This document shows positions 29,912 through 42,112 of a stretch of DNA of 64,000 nucleotides, piece by piece. How positions within the stretch are numbered: the first letter of the stretch is position 1; each line of letters begins with the position of its first letter. Made by a program: the position numbers and the translations under genes. Under the pieces are notes generated by a model. It made no database searches and had not been told where the DNA came from. It saw only the letters and a list, made by a program, of their open reading frames with translations. The DNA is taken from assembly GCF_025837155.1 (NCBI RefSeq), contig NZ_CP107549.1:1736001-1800000 (forward strand), written 5' to 3'. This DNA is from Pseudomonas sp. Z8(2022) (GTDB taxonomy: Bacteria > Pseudomonadota > Gammaproteobacteria > Pseudomonadales > Pseudomonadaceae).

Positions 29912-30409
29912 CTAAAGGGCCAGTTGCGCCTGCGCTGGCGGCAGCACGCCTTCAAGCTCCAGCAGCTGCTGCTTGCGCGGCAAACCGCCGGCGTAGCCGG
30001 TAAGGCTGCCGTCCCGGCCGATCACGCGATGGCAGGGCACGATGATGGAAATCGGGTTGGCGCCGTTGGCCGTGCCCACCGCGCGCACACCTTGCGGCCG
30101 GCCAATCACGCCGGCCAGTTCGGAGTAGCTGCAGGTGCGGCCGTAGGGAATGGCCAGCAGCGCCTGCCACACGGCCTGTTGAAACGCGGTGCCTCTGGGG
30201 GCAAGGCGCAGGTCGAACTGGCGGCGCTTGCCGGCGAAGTATTCGTCGAGCTGGCTGCATACTGCGTCCAGTTCACGACCGGCGGGCTGCCAGCTGTCTT
30301 CGATGCGCCAGGGCCGGCTGTCCAGTTCCATCAGCAGCAATTGCAGGCCATTTTCGTCACCTGCGATGAGCAGGGGCCCGATGGGGCTGTCGTGGTAGCG
30401 GTAATGCAT
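29912..30409 (-). CDS. ogt: Methylated-DNA-[protein]-cysteine S-methyltransferase
   Basis: The 165-residue suicide repair protein removes alkyl groups from O6-alkylguanine. The active-site Cys is in NPISIIVPCHRVIGRDGSLTGYAGGLPRKQQLLELEG (PCHRV, about residue 129), and the helix-turn-helix DNA-binding part is FQQAVWQALLAIPYGRTCSYSELAGVIGRP. The ATG at 30409 has GGGAGG six bases upstream. It begins two bases after the alkA stop, so the two genes form one operon for alkylation damage. No Ada-type regulator is visible next to it. Confidence 0.93.
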   Translation of the reverse strand: MHYRYHDSPIGPLLIAGDENGLQLLLMELDSRPWRIEDSWQPAGRELDAVCSQLDEYFAGKRRQFDLRLAPRGTAFQQAVWQALLAIPYGRTCSYSELAGVIGRPQGVRAVGTANGANPISIIVPCHRVIGRDGSLTGYAGGLPRKQQLLELEGVLPPAQAQLAL

Positions 30410-30411
30410 GC

Positions 30412-31290
30412 TCAGCCTCCCGAATAGCAATGCCAAAGGTGTGATGCGGCGTAGGCCCGCCAGGGCCGCCAGGCTTCGGCGCGTGCTTTCAGACGGCGCG
30501 CATCGATGCCGCCGGTTCCCCAGACCGGCGCCTTGAGCAGGCCCAGATCGCTGGCCGGAAAGGCGTCGGCTTCACCGAAGGCGCGCAGCGCGATGTATTC
30601 CGCCGTCCAGGGGCCGATGCCGGGTAGGGCGCAGAGTCGCTCGATCAGCGCTGTGCTGCCATCCTGCAGGTTCAATTGAAGACTGCCGTCGGTAATGCGT
30701 GCAGCGAAATGCTGCAGGCACTGTACTCGTTTACCGGGCATGCCGATGCCGGTCAGATCGGCTTCGGCGAGCGCCTGCGGTGTCGGGAACAGGCGGTTGA
30801 TGCCCAGCGCTTCCGGCGTTTCGATTGGCGTGCCGACACGCTGCACCAGACGTCCGACTATGGTGACCGCCGCCTTGACCGTGACCTGCTGGCCGACGAT
30901 GGCCCGCACTGCCTGCTCGAACGGATCGAACGCCACCGGCAATCGCAAGCCGGGATTGCGCAGCAGCAGTGGCGCGAGCAGTTCGTCAGCGCCCAGATGT
31001 CGGGCAATGGTGTCTGGATTGCTGTCGAGATCGAACATGCGCCGCACGCGTTGTTCCAGTTGATCGAGGTGCGCTGGCGAGGCGATCCGGCAGCGCAGTT
31101 CCAGCGCGTTTTGCCCGGTCATCGGCGCCACCCGCAACCAGCCTGGCGTTCCCTCGAGAGTGAAACCACGGCTGTAGCTGCCAGCGCTTAGCGACTCCAG
31201 CCCGGGGATTGCACGCAGGGCGAAGTGGCTGTGGAACTGTTGCCAGTCCCAGGGCGGTTGATAGGGCAGAAGCAGCGTGATGATGTTCAT
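30412..31290 (-). CDS. alkA: DNA-3-methyladenine glycosylase II (AlkA type)
   Basis: The 292-residue base-excision enzyme removes alkylated purines. The N-terminal AlkA domain begins ITLLLPYQPPWDWQQFHSHFALRAIPGLESL. The glycosylase core has FDPFEQAVRAIVGQQVTVKAAVTIVGRLV and the helix-hairpin-helix LCALPGIGPWTAEYIALRAFGEADAFPASDLGL, with the catalytic Asp in PASDLGL (about residue 253). The ATG at 31290 fits the family start; a 24-residue extension is unlikely. It lacks the methyl-acceptor and AraC parts found in Ada-AlkA fusions. ogt follows after two bases. Confidence 0.92.
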   Translation of the reverse strand: MNIITLLLPYQPPWDWQQFHSHFALRAIPGLESLSAGSYSRGFTLEGTPGWLRVAPMTGQNALELRCRIASPAHLDQLEQRVRRMFDLDSNPDTIARHLGADELLAPLLLRNPGLRLPVAFDPFEQAVRAIVGQQVTVKAAVTIVGRLVQRVGTPIETPEALGINRLFPTPQALAEADLTGIGMPGKRVQCLQHFAARITDGSLQLNLQDGSTALIERLCALPGIGPWTAEYIALRAFGEADAFPASDLGLLKAPVWGTGGIDARRLKARAEAWRPWRAYAASHLWHCYSGG

Positions 31291-31394
31291 GACTGGCACC
31301 CTAGCGCGACGTTTGCGGCTTGTCAGCGTGAAGGTGACTTTCAAACTGCGGCCAGGGGACATCGCTAAGAATGCGCGCTTGAACCGAGAGCCCT

Positions 31395-32414
31395 CTAGGT
31401 CGTCATTTCACGCTGATAGCGCCCCGGCGTGGTGCCTTTCCAGCGCTTGAAGGCATGGATGAAGTTGGACAGTTCGCCATAACCCAGGCGCTCGGCGATC
31501 TCCTCCAGGCTCAGGCCGCCCGAGGCGAGCAGCTCCTCGGCCAGTGCCTGGCGCACTTCGTCCTGCAGGGTGCGGAAACTGGTGCCTTCTTCGATCAGGC
31601 GGCGACGCAGGGTCCGGCTGCTCAGGTGCAGAAGAGCGGCCACATGTTCCATGTCGGCGATCTGTCCCGGTGACTGCAGCAGCAACTGGCGCACGCGCCC
31701 GGCCAGGCCCTGACGCCACTGATGGCGTGCCAGCAATGCCTGGCATTGTTGCTCGCAGGCGCTGACCAGTTGCGGGTTGGCGCGCGGCAACGGGTTGTCC
31801 AGCAGTTCGGCGGCAAATCCCATTCGGTTGCATGGCGCGTTGAAGCGGGGCGTATGGCCGAAGGCGGCGATAAAGGGTGACAGGTCGGCCGGCGCGGCTT
31901 GGCGCAGTTCCACGTCCAGCAGCTGCAGGCTGCTGCCGAGCAGCTCGCGCACGACCACCAGGGCGCCAAGCATGTCGCGTTGCACGATGAAGTCGTGCAG
32001 CGCCGGGGGCAGGGCGCTGTCGTCGAAATTCAGGCTGGCAACGCTGTCATCCACGCTCAGGCTGATACGGTTGAACGCGTAGGTCAGGCCGTGATAGCGC
32101 AGCCCCAGCTCGGCAGCCTGACGCACGGTGGCGCTGCTGAGAATGGCATAGCCCCAGGCGCCGTAGCTGGTCACGTGGTAGCGCCGGCCGGCTTGCAAAC
32201 CCAGGTCGGCTACGGTGGGCAGTGCCTCGATCAGATTGGCGATCAGTTGTAATTCGCTCCGGGCTTCGACTTCGCCGTTCAGGCTGACCAGCTGCAAAGG
32301 CTCGATCCCCGTTTCACGCAGGCATTTGTCGACACTCAGGCCGAGATCCAGACCGAGCTTGGTGAGCAACTGAATGCTGGTGATACTGCGTCGTGCGGGC
32401 CAGGGGAGAGACAT
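31395..32414 (-). CDS. AraC-family regulator divergent from the monooxygenase cluster
   Basis: The 339-residue protein has an N-terminal arabinose-binding-type domain found in AraC/OruR-like regulators (about residues 20-210, with LGLQAGRRYHVTSYGAWGYAILSSATVRQAAELGLRYHGLTY) and a C-terminal AraC helix-turn-helix pair (about 235-335, AALLHLSSRTLRRRLIEEGTSFRTLQDEVRQALAEELL and LSLEEIAERLGYGELSNFIHAFKRWKGTTPGRYQRE). The ATG at 32414 was chosen because the conserved domain begins soon after; a reading frame running 252 codons further left overlaps the divergent gene and is spurious. It probably activates the monooxygenase-esterase-SDR genes starting 148 bases away. Confidence 0.88.
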   Translation of the reverse strand: MSLPWPARRSITSIQLLTKLGLDLGLSVDKCLRETGIEPLQLVSLNGEVEARSELQLIANLIEALPTVADLGLQAGRRYHVTSYGAWGYAILSSATVRQAAELGLRYHGLTYAFNRISLSVDDSVASLNFDDSALPPALHDFIVQRDMLGALVVVRELLGSSLQLLDVELRQAAPADLSPFIAAFGHTPRFNAPCNRMGFAAELLDNPLPRANPQLVSACEQQCQALLARHQWRQGLAGRVRQLLLQSPGQIADMEHVAALLHLSSRTLRRRLIEEGTSFRTLQDEVRQALAEELLASGGLSLEEIAERLGYGELSNFIHAFKRWKGTTPGRYQREMTT

Positions 32415-32561
32415 GCATTGTCCGAATATCACAATATTCTGGCCGACTATGCCATAACCCGGGCATGGCGAGGCAGGTAGCATTCGGTCATTGCCATAAA
32501 CCGGGCCTGCAGAAAACCTTGGGGTTACCTGCAGGAGCCCATACAGGTAGGGGAGACCACA

Positions 32562-34037
32562 ATGAATAACAATCCCCGCACGAACGCGCCCTGGCGCGTG
32601 CTGATCATCGGCAGCGGTTTTGCCGGTCTCGGCCTGGCCATGCAGCTGCGCAAGGCCGGTGACGACGATTTCCTGTTGCTGGAGAAGGCCGGCGAGGTCG
32701 GCGGAACCTGGCGCGACAACAGCTACCCGGGTGCGGCCTGCGATGTGCCTTCGCACCTGTATTCCTTCTCTTTCGAGCCCAAACACGACTGGTCGCGCAA
32801 GTTCGCGCCGCAGGCGGAAATCCACGCCTATATCCTGCAGTGCGTGGAGAAACACCAGCTGCGCCCGCACATTCGCCTGAACTCCGAGGTGCTGGGGGCG
32901 GCATTCTATGCCGAGCGCGGCGTCTGGCAGGTCGAACTGGCCAGTGGAGAGGTGATCGAGGCGCAGGCACTGGTCAGCGCCTGCGGCCAGCTCAATCGCC
33001 CGGCCTATCCGAAGCTGCCCGGCCTGGAGAATTTTCGTGGCGAGGCCTTTCACTCGGCGCGCTGGCGCCATGATCTCGACCTGACCGGCAAACGCGTGGC
33101 AGTAATCGGTACCGGCGCATCGGCTATTCAATTCGTGCCGCAGATCCAGCCGAGGGTCGCCAGCCTGCACCTGTTCCAGCGCTCGGCCGCCTATGTGCTG
33201 GCGAAGCCGGATCGCGTCTACCGCGCCTGGGAAATTGCCCTGAAGCAGCGTTTCCCTCTATTGCAGCGCGCCGACCGCCTGCTGCAATACCTGCATCATG
33301 AGGGCCGTGCCCTGGCGTTCATTCGCTTTCCGTGGCTGATGCGCCTGTTTCGCCACGGCTTCGTTCGCCATCTGCAGCGGCAGATGCCCGATGCGCGCAA
33401 GCGCGCGCAGTTGCAGCCGGACTATCCCATGGGCTGCAAGCGCATCCTGATCAGTAACGATTACTTCCCGGCGTTGGCACAGGCCAATGTCGAAATCGTC
33501 GACTCGGCGATTCGAGAGGTGCGCGAGCATTCGCTGGTGACGGCCGATGGTCGTGAGCATTCCTGCGACGTGCTGATCTATGGCACCGGCTTCACTGCCA
33601 CCGATTTCCTCGCGCCGATGCACATTCGCGGCCTCGATGGCGTGGATCTGAACCAGGCCTGGAGGAACGGCGCCGAGGCGTACAAGGGCATCAGCGTCAG
33701 TGGCTTTCCCAACCTGTTCCTGCTTTATGGGCCGAATACCAACCTTGGGCACAACTCCATTCTCTACATGCTGGAGAGCCAGTACGCCTACGTGCTGGGC
33801 TGCCTGCGTGCGCTGCGCGAGCAGGGGCTACGCTATCTCGATCTGCGTCCGACCGTGCAACACGGCTATAACGCCGATCTGCAACAGGCGACCCATCGAA
33901 CGATATGGGAACAGGGCTGCGACAGCTGGTACAAGACTGCTACCGGCAAGAACACCAACAACTGGCCGGGTTTCACCTTCACCTATCGCCTCATGACCCG
34001 TGCTCCGGAGCTTGCCGACTATGACTGCGTCCGCTGA
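32562..34037 (+). CDS. Flavin monooxygenase of Baeyer-Villiger type
   Basis: The 491-residue FAD and NADPH enzyme inserts oxygen next to a ketone carbonyl, making esters or lactones. The N-terminal FAD site is LIIGSGFAGLGLAMQL (about residues 11-26) and the NADPH site VAVIGTGASAIQFVPQI (about 178-194). Between them lies the class I Baeyer-Villiger fingerprint FRGEAFHSARW (about 157-167, FxGxxxHxxxW). It resembles the EthA/MymA and hydroxyacetophenone-type enzymes. A GGGAGA site precedes the ATG. Its end overlaps the next gene by 17 bases. The substrate is unknown; partners point to ketone or long-chain alcohol breakdown. Confidence 0.9.
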   Translation: MNNNPRTNAPWRVLIIGSGFAGLGLAMQLRKAGDDDFLLLEKAGEVGGTWRDNSYPGAACDVPSHLYSFSFEPKHDWSRKFAPQAEIHAYILQCVEKHQLRPHIRLNSEVLGAAFYAERGVWQVELASGEVIEAQALVSACGQLNRPAYPKLPGLENFRGEAFHSARWRHDLDLTGKRVAVIGTGASAIQFVPQIQPRVASLHLFQRSAAYVLAKPDRVYRAWEIALKQRFPLLQRADRLLQYLHHEGRALAFIRFPWLMRLFRHGFVRHLQRQMPDARKRAQLQPDYPMGCKRILISNDYFPALAQANVEIVDSAIREVREHSLVTADGREHSCDVLIYGTGFTATDFLAPMHIRGLDGVDLNQAWRNGAEAYKGISVSGFPNLFLLYGPNTNLGHNSILYMLESQYAYVLGCLRALREQGLRYLDLRPTVQHGYNADLQQATHRTIWEQGCDSWYKTATGKNTNNWPGFTFTYRLMTRAPELADYDCVR

Positions 34038-34950
34038 CTTCAAGGCCCCCTCCGCCGAGCAGATGCTGCTGCGCGGCCTGTTGCGCGGCTTTCTGCGCCT
34101 GTTCTTCCGCAGCCTCGTGCGGCCCCCGGTTCCGGTGTCGGCGCAGCGCCGCATATTGCGCGCGCTCACCACCATTACCCTGACGCCGCGCGGCGTCAGC
34201 CGCAGCACAGCGACGCTGGGTGGGCGGCCGTGTGAATGGCATAGACCGCCTGCCAGCAACGGCGGTGTGCTGCTCTACCTGCATGGCGGCGCGTTCATGA
34301 TCGGCGGGCCGGATACCCATCGCGGCATCTGCGCCAGCCTGGCCAAGCGTGGATCTCTGGCGGTGTGTGCGCTGGACTACCGTCTGGCGCCGGAGCACCC
34401 CTATCCGGCAGCGCGCGATGACGTGGTGGCTGCCTATGAGCGGCTGCTCGAGGCAGGCTATCGGCCAGAGCAGATCGCCATCGGCGGCGACTCGGCCGGT
34501 GGCAACCTGAGCCTGGTTGGCTGCCTGCGCATCATCGAGCTGGGGCTGCCGGCGCCGGCAGCTCTGGTGTGCTTTTCGCCTGTCACCGATTTCACTGGTG
34601 AGCAGATGCGCGAGCCGACAGCCGGTGATCCCTTGCTTCACCCGCGCTGGATCGAGCAGGCCGCCGAACTCTACTGCCCGGCCGATCTGCCGCGTACCGA
34701 TCCGGGGCTATCGCCGCTGTACGCCGATCTCGACCGCTTGCCGCCAACCCTGATTCAGGTTGGCGAAGACGAACTGCTGCTCGGCGACAGTCTGAGCCTG
34801 GCCGAGCGGGCCAAGGCGGCCGGCGCAGATGTGCGTCTGGAGCGCTATCCAGGGCTGTGGCACGTGTTTCAGGCCCATGTCGGCATGCTGCGCGCAGCCG
34901 ATTACGCCATTGCCCGCGTGGCGGCCTTTCTTCGTGAGCGGGGGCTGTGA
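34021..34950 (+). CDS. Alpha/beta hydrolase, hormone-sensitive-lipase family
   Basis: The 309-residue esterase has the HSL-family oxyanion motif YLHGGAFMIGGPDTHRG (about residues 87-103) and nucleophile elbow IGGDSAGGNLSLVG (Ser about 163). The Asp is in VGEDELLLGDS and the His in YPGLWHVFQAH (about 282). It would hydrolyse the ester made by the upstream monooxygenase. The start at 34021 overlaps the monooxygenase end, and its stop overlaps the start of the SDR gene, so all three are translationally coupled. Confidence 0.9.
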   Translation: MTASADFKAPSAEQMLLRGLLRGFLRLFFRSLVRPPVPVSAQRRILRALTTITLTPRGVSRSTATLGGRPCEWHRPPASNGGVLLYLHGGAFMIGGPDTHRGICASLAKRGSLAVCALDYRLAPEHPYPAARDDVVAAYERLLEAGYRPEQIAIGGDSAGGNLSLVGCLRIIELGLPAPAALVCFSPVTDFTGEQMREPTAGDPLLHPRWIEQAAELYCPADLPRTDPGLSPLYADLDRLPPTLIQVGEDELLLGDSLSLAERAKAAGADVRLERYPGLWHVFQAHVGMLRAADYAIARVAAFLRERGL

Positions 34951-35708
34951 TGGAAAACATTGTCATCAGCGGCGCTGCATCGGGCATCGGCGCTGCCACC
35001 GCGCGGTTGTTTCATGCACGGGGCTGGCGCGTCGGGCTGCTTGATGTCGATGCGCAGGCGCTGGGGGCATTGGCCGCTGAGCTGGACGGTGCCTGGCATA
35101 CCCGGCTGGATGTAGTCGACGCTGGGGCGGTGCGAGCCGCGCTGGCCGACTTCTGCGCGCAGAGCGGTGGTCAGCTGCGCCTGCTGTTCAACGGCGCCGG
35201 AATCCTGCGCACCGGTGCCTTCGTCGATATCGAGTTGGAGCACCATGCACGTCTGGTGCAGATCAATGTGCTCGGCCTGCTCAATCTCTGCCACGCGGCC
35301 TTTCCCTATCTCAAGGCCACGCCAGAGGCACAGGTCATCAATATGAGTTCGGCTTCGGCGCTTTATGGCGTGCCGCAACTGGCCAGCTATTCGGCCAGCA
35401 AGTTCGCCGTGCGTGGGTTGACCGAGGCGCTGGAGCTGGAATGGCGCGAGCATGGCATCCGCGTTGGCGACCTGATGCCACCGTTCGTCGACACGCCCAT
35501 GGTGCGCAATCAGGCTCGCCGCCCGCCGGTGATGCGCCGCCTGGGCGTGCGCCTGCAGGCCGAGCAGATCGCTGAAGCCGCCTGGCAGCAGGCCCAACGC
35601 AGTATGGTGCATCGTCCGGTCGGGTTGCAGTTCGGTGTGCTGTTCAATCTCGGGCAGGTAGCGCCGGGGTGGGTCAACAGGCTGTTGATGGGCTGGCTCA
35701 GTCGCTGA
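34950..35708 (+). CDS. Short-chain dehydrogenase/reductase
   Basis: The 252-residue NAD(P)-dependent oxidoreductase has the Rossmann motif ISGAASGIGAATARLF (about residues 6-21, GxxxGIG), NGAGILRTG (NAG-type motif, about 84), the catalytic Ser in NMSSASALYG (about 135) and YSASK (about 149-153). The ATG at 34950 shares its first base with the preceding stop; a GTG one codon earlier is the alternative. In the cluster it would oxidise an alcohol to a ketone before the monooxygenase, or oxidise the alcohol released by the esterase. Direction and substrate are inferred. Confidence 0.9.
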   Translation: MENIVISGAASGIGAATARLFHARGWRVGLLDVDAQALGALAAELDGAWHTRLDVVDAGAVRAALADFCAQSGGQLRLLFNGAGILRTGAFVDIELEHHARLVQINVLGLLNLCHAAFPYLKATPEAQVINMSSASALYGVPQLASYSASKFAVRGLTEALELEWREHGIRVGDLMPPFVDTPMVRNQARRPPVMRRLGVRLQAEQIAEAAWQQAQRSMVHRPVGLQFGVLFNLGQVAPGWVNRLLMGWLSR

Positions 35709-36011
35709 CTGGCCGGCCTGGCTGGCCAGTTACCACCGGTCGCCGGGTTTGTCACAAAGCCTTTCTGCCTGACGCGCAACCCTGATTCAGCGACTACTCT
35801 GATGTAGACGGTTTCAGTCTGGCGTTCTTGCCGGACAGTCGTCGATACGCTTGCAGTAAACACATCGGGCGTTTGCTCGATTCTCGGGGCGGCACCATCC
35901 GGGGACCTCCAGGATCCATTCAGAGGTACTCGCAGGGGCCGCGACACCGCCCTCAGGGGCGGTTGCATTGGGAAAGCGGTTAATCCATCCATAGCCTGGG
36001 AGGGGTCGTTT
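35709..36011. other. Intergenic stretch before rraB
   Basis: This region of about 300 bases holds no gene. A weak hairpin (ACTGGCC / GGCCAGT, 35708-35730) follows the SDR stop but lacks a T-run. The rest is presumably the rraB promoter and leader; no clear operator is visible. Confidence 0.5.
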
Positions 36012-36356
36012 ATGAGCACAGCCTTCCACGAAGATTCCAGCACCTCGGTGCTGCGTCGGATGAAAGAAGGGGGATTCGACTTCGCCCAGTTTCACCCGAT
36101 CGAGTTCTACGCCATCTTCCCCGATGAAGAGCGGGCCAGAATGGCGGCCAGAAACTTTCGCGGCGAATCGCTCAACGCCCAGATATCCGCCCGTGAGGAC
36201 GGTGTCTGGCACCTGCAGATCAGTAAGGTGATGTACGCCACCCATGCCGGTATCGGCGAGTTCGAACATGATCTGGAATCCATCGTCGTCCCGCTGGGCG
36301 GCAAAATGGACGGCTGGGGCGTTACGCAGGAGGTAAAAGCGTCAGCCATGCGCTAG
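36012..36356 (+). CDS. rraB: RraB-family ribonuclease E regulator
   Basis: The 114-residue protein matches the RraB domain: FHEDSSTSVLRRMKEGGFDFAQFHPIEFYAIFPDEERARMAA (residues 5-46) and HLQISKVMYATHAGIGEFEHDLESIVVPLGGKMDGWGVT (about 68-106). In E. coli RraB binds RNase E and alters its choice of RNA targets; the same role here is expected but unproven. GGGAGG lies upstream of the ATG. It is followed by a long perfect hairpin. Confidence 0.87.
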   Translation: MSTAFHEDSSTSVLRRMKEGGFDFAQFHPIEFYAIFPDEERARMAARNFRGESLNAQISAREDGVWHLQISKVMYATHAGIGEFEHDLESIVVPLGGKMDGWGVTQEVKASAMR

Positions 36357-36385
36357 GGCGTGCAGTAACGTCCGTGGTCACACAG

Positions 36386-36409
36386 CATCGGCCGGTTATC
36401 CGGCCGATG
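36386..36409. terminator. Perfect hairpin after rraB
   Basis: A 10-base stem, CATCGGCCGG with its complement around loop TTAT, lies 30 bases after the rraB stop. There is no T-run, so termination is uncertain and it may be an mRNA-stabilising or REP-type structure. Confidence 0.45.
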
Positions 36410-36474
36410 ACTTGATCAACTGATTCACTCGACTTGGCCATCCTTCTCGCACAGACTGCGCGGCGGAGGTGCTC

Positions 36475-37182
36475 ATGGCCGATGTTCTGATCCTGACTCA
36501 TATCGATTACTGCCCGCCGGCCCACCTGGCGCAGGTGCTGCAGGCGCGTGGCTGCAGCTTCGAGGTGCTGCGCGCAGACCTCGGCGAACTGCGTGCGCGG
36601 GACCTGGAGCGGCCGAAGGCCGTTGCCGTGATGGGCGGGCCGATGAGCGTCAACGATCCGCTGCCCTGGATCGCCGACGAAGTGGCTGCGTTGCAGCGCT
36701 TCATCGCGCGAGACGTTCCCATCATCGGCCACTGTCTGGGCGGCCAGTTGCTGGCCAAGGCGCTGGGCGCCACGATCTGCCGGATGCCTTATACCGAGGC
36801 TGGCTGGCAGCTTATGCAACGTCGCCCGGAATCAGCCGACAGTCCATGGTTGGCGCATTTGCCCGAGTCGTTCAGCATCTTCCAGTGGCACGGCGATACC
36901 TTTGCCCTGCCTGAAGGTGCCCAGCCACTGTTGGGCAGTCGCTGGTGCGACAATCAGGCGTTCGCCTGGGGGGACAAGGTGCTGGCGCTGCAAGGACACC
37001 CGGAAATGACCGAGGCACTGATCCAGCTCTGGCTCGACGACTGGGCGCATCTGCTCGATGCGAGTCAACCCAGCCAGCAGAGCATCGACGAGATGCGCGC
37101 AGACCTGAGCAGAAAGGTCAGGGCACTGAACCATGTGGCCGAGGGCTTCTACGCTCACTGGCTGAAGCTTGCCGGACTCTGA
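36475..37182 (+). CDS. Class I glutamine amidotransferase-like protein
   Basis: The 235-residue protein has a GATase-1 fold with catalytic Cys in PIIGHCLGGQLLAKALG (about residue 86) and the His-Glu pair in LALQGHPEMTEALI (about 176-178). The N-terminus ADVLILTHIDYCPPAHLAQVLQARG and the VMGGPMSVND motif place it in the stand-alone GMP-synthase-like group, several of which act on gamma-glutamyl compounds. Substrate not known. The ATG at 36475 has GGAGG five bases upstream; a GTG two codons earlier lies within that site. Confidence 0.87.
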   Translation: MADVLILTHIDYCPPAHLAQVLQARGCSFEVLRADLGELRARDLERPKAVAVMGGPMSVNDPLPWIADEVAALQRFIARDVPIIGHCLGGQLLAKALGATICRMPYTEAGWQLMQRRPESADSPWLAHLPESFSIFQWHGDTFALPEGAQPLLGSRWCDNQAFAWGDKVLALQGHPEMTEALIQLWLDDWAHLLDASQPSQQSIDEMRADLSRKVRALNHVAEGFYAHWLKLAGL

Positions 37183-37334
37183 GTTGCTGGCTTGCATCCA
37201 TGCTCCGGCCGAGCGCGCGTATCGCCGGCAGGGGAGGCGCCTTCAAGCGGATGGTGCGTCAGGATTCAATGCCGGCAGGTCGGGTACGCCGACATCCACA
37301 CTCGCCTGAGTCAGGAGTACAGGCGAGCAGGGAA

Positions 37335-37363
37335 AAGGCGCAGCGTTTTGTCCGCTGCGCCTT
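37335..37363 (-). terminator. Terminator of aer
   Basis: An 11-base stem, AAGGCGCAGCG with its complement around a 7-base loop, is followed on the minus strand by TTTTCCC. It lies just beyond the aer stop at 37370. Confidence 0.75.
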
Positions 37364-37369
37364 CTGTTC

Positions 37370-38935
37370 TCAGCGGTTGAAGCGTTCGACCAGAGCGTAC
37401 TGGCCCTGGGCGGTGCTGGTCAGGGCTTCGCTGAGTTTGGCGGTGCTTTGTGCTTCGCCAGCTGTCTGGTCGGCCAACTGGGCAATGGTGGTGATGTTGC
37501 GGTTGATCTCGTCGGCGACGGCGCTCTGTTCCTCCGCTGCTGCGGCGATCTGGTTGGCCATGTCGGCGATGTTGGCAACCGATTCGCTGATGCCGGACAG
37601 CGCCTGATCGGCCTGGAGCACGCGTTCGACACCTTCGTCAGCCTGCTTGCGGCCGATTTCCATGGTCAGCACGGCTTCTTCGGCCGTACGTTGCAGCTTG
37701 GCGATCAGCCCATGAATCTGCTCCGTGGATTCGGCCGTGCGCTGAGCCAGCGAGCGAACCTCGTCGGCCACCACGGCGAAACCGCGGCCCATTTCGCCGG
37801 CGCGGGCGGCCTCGATGGCGGCGTTGAGGGCGAGCAGGTTGGTCTGGTCTGCGATGCCCTTGATCACGTCGACCACGCCGCCAATCTCGCTGCTGTCCTG
37901 GGCCAGACGGGTAACGGTTTCGCCGGTATCGCCCACCGATTGCGACAGGCGCTGGATGGCTTCACGGGTCTCCGCGGCGATGGTGCGGCCCTCGCTGGTG
38001 AGGCGGTTGGCCTCCTGGGTAGCGATGGCGGTGCGGGCGACGTTGCTGGCCACTTCCAGAGTGGTGGCGGCCATTTCGTTCACGGCGGTAGCGACCTGCT
38101 CGGTTTCCTGGCGTTGGCGGTCAAGGCCGGCGGAGCTGTTGTGCGCCAGCTTGTCGGCCTCGCGGGCCTGCTGGGTCAGATGCTCGGCGGTGTCCTGCAG
38201 ACGGGTCAGGCAGGTTTTCAGCCGGGCATCTTGGCTGAGCATGGCCATCTCCAAGCGGGCCTCGGCGCCGCGGCTGTCGGTATACATCTGCGCGATCAGC
38301 GGGTCGGAGGTGGTCTGTTCGGCCAGGCGTAGCAGGCGTTTGATCCCGCGTGTCTGCCAGGCTATGCCGGCCAGACCCAGCGGTACCGATAGAATCGCTG
38401 CCAGTGCGAAGCCCCAGCCGCTGCCCATCCAGTGGCCGATCAGGAAACCGATCTGGCTGATCAGGATGAAAGGCATCCAGGCCTGCACTACCGGGACCCA
38501 GGCGTCGCGTTTCGGAATCGGGGACTTGCCGGCGTTGATGCGGGCGTACAGCGCTTCGGCGCGGCGCACCTGTTCGGCAGTCGGTTTGACGCGGACGGAT
38601 TCATAACCGACGACCTGGTTGTTCTCGGTCATGGGCGTGACGTAGGCGTTGACCCAGTAGTGGTCGCCGTTCTTGCACCGATTCTTGACGATGCCCATCC
38701 ACGGGCGACCCTTCTTCAGGGTCGTCCACATGTGATCGAACACCGCCGATGGCACGTCGGGATGGCGCACGATGTTATGCGGCGCGCGCAGCAGCTCCTC
38801 GCCACTGAAACCACTGACGTCGATGAAGGCATCGTTGCAGTAGGTGATCTGCCCTTTCAGGTCGGTGGTGGAAATCAGGCGTTGTTGCGCAGGGAAGGTT
38901 CGCTCACGCTGAGTGACCGGCTGGTTGTTACGCAT
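37370..38935 (-). CDS. aer: Aerotaxis receptor Aer
   Basis: The 521-residue chemoreceptor senses redox state through an FAD-binding PAS domain. The PAS domain is at about residues 10-120, with [39 protein letters not shown] and [25 protein letters not shown] short hydrophobic anchor follows (about 155-205, [41 protein letters not shown]). The signalling hairpin tip [42 protein letters not shown] lies at about 370-410. Length fits Pseudomonas Aer. The ATG at 38935 is preferred; a 51-residue extension has no homology pattern. acnA lies upstream on the same strand. Confidence 0.93.
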   Translation of the reverse strand: MRNNQPVTQRERTFPAQQRLISTTDLKGQITYCNDAFIDVSGFSGEELLRAPHNIVRHPDVPSAVFDHMWTTLKKGRPWMGIVKNRCKNGDHYWVNAYVTPMTENNQVVGYESVRVKPTAEQVRRAEALYARINAGKSPIPKRDAWVPVVQAWMPFILISQIGFLIGHWMGSGWGFALAAILSVPLGLAGIAWQTRGIKRLLRLAEQTTSDPLIAQMYTDSRGAEARLEMAMLSQDARLKTCLTRLQDTAEHLTQQAREADKLAHNSSAGLDRQRQETEQVATAVNEMAATTLEVASNVARTAIATQEANRLTSEGRTIAAETREAIQRLSQSVGDTGETVTRLAQDSSEIGGVVDVIKGIADQTNLLALNAAIEAARAGEMGRGFAVVADEVRSLAQRTAESTEQIHGLIAKLQRTAEEAVLTMEIGRKQADEGVERVLQADQALSGISESVANIADMANQIAAAAEEQSAVADEINRNITTIAQLADQTAGEAQSTAKLSEALTSTAQGQYALVERFNR

Positions 38936-39115
38936 GGCAGGTATCCGTCGTTGTAATGCCCCTGTCATCGGCCGGTGAGCGGCAAAGTTGAGGGCTGAAT
39001 CGATATGCGCGAGTTTAAATGCTTTTTGACTGGCGTCACATTTAGGTGGCGACATCGGCCATCCCTGGCCTGACGGAGAATGCCCCACTACCGGTGGTAA
39101 CAGGGCAGGGGTCTA

Positions 39116-41857
<2,742 letters not shown>

Positions 41858-42112
41858 TGCACATCTCCTTGGGCCCGCACGGTACGGGCTGTGTCTGATG
41901 GCGGCAGACTTTCAAGCTAGTTCGGCTTGAGCAGTCTGGCTAGCGCATATCCTTTATCGGTTGCTACGCGTTGCCCGGTTTGAGTCGCCGGATTTTCTCG
42001 CCACGCAAGGGCGATGGCTCCGTATCTACGGGCAGCGCATATGTAGCTGGACAGGTTTAGCGGCTCCGGGTTCCGGTCTCGGGTATCATGCGCGCCTCGA
42101 GGAGAGCCTTAG

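Noticed and set aside
32415-33170. The 252-codon upstream extension of the AraC-type regulator
   Set aside because: It runs antisense into the monooxygenase gene and has no domain. The regulator is complete from 32414.
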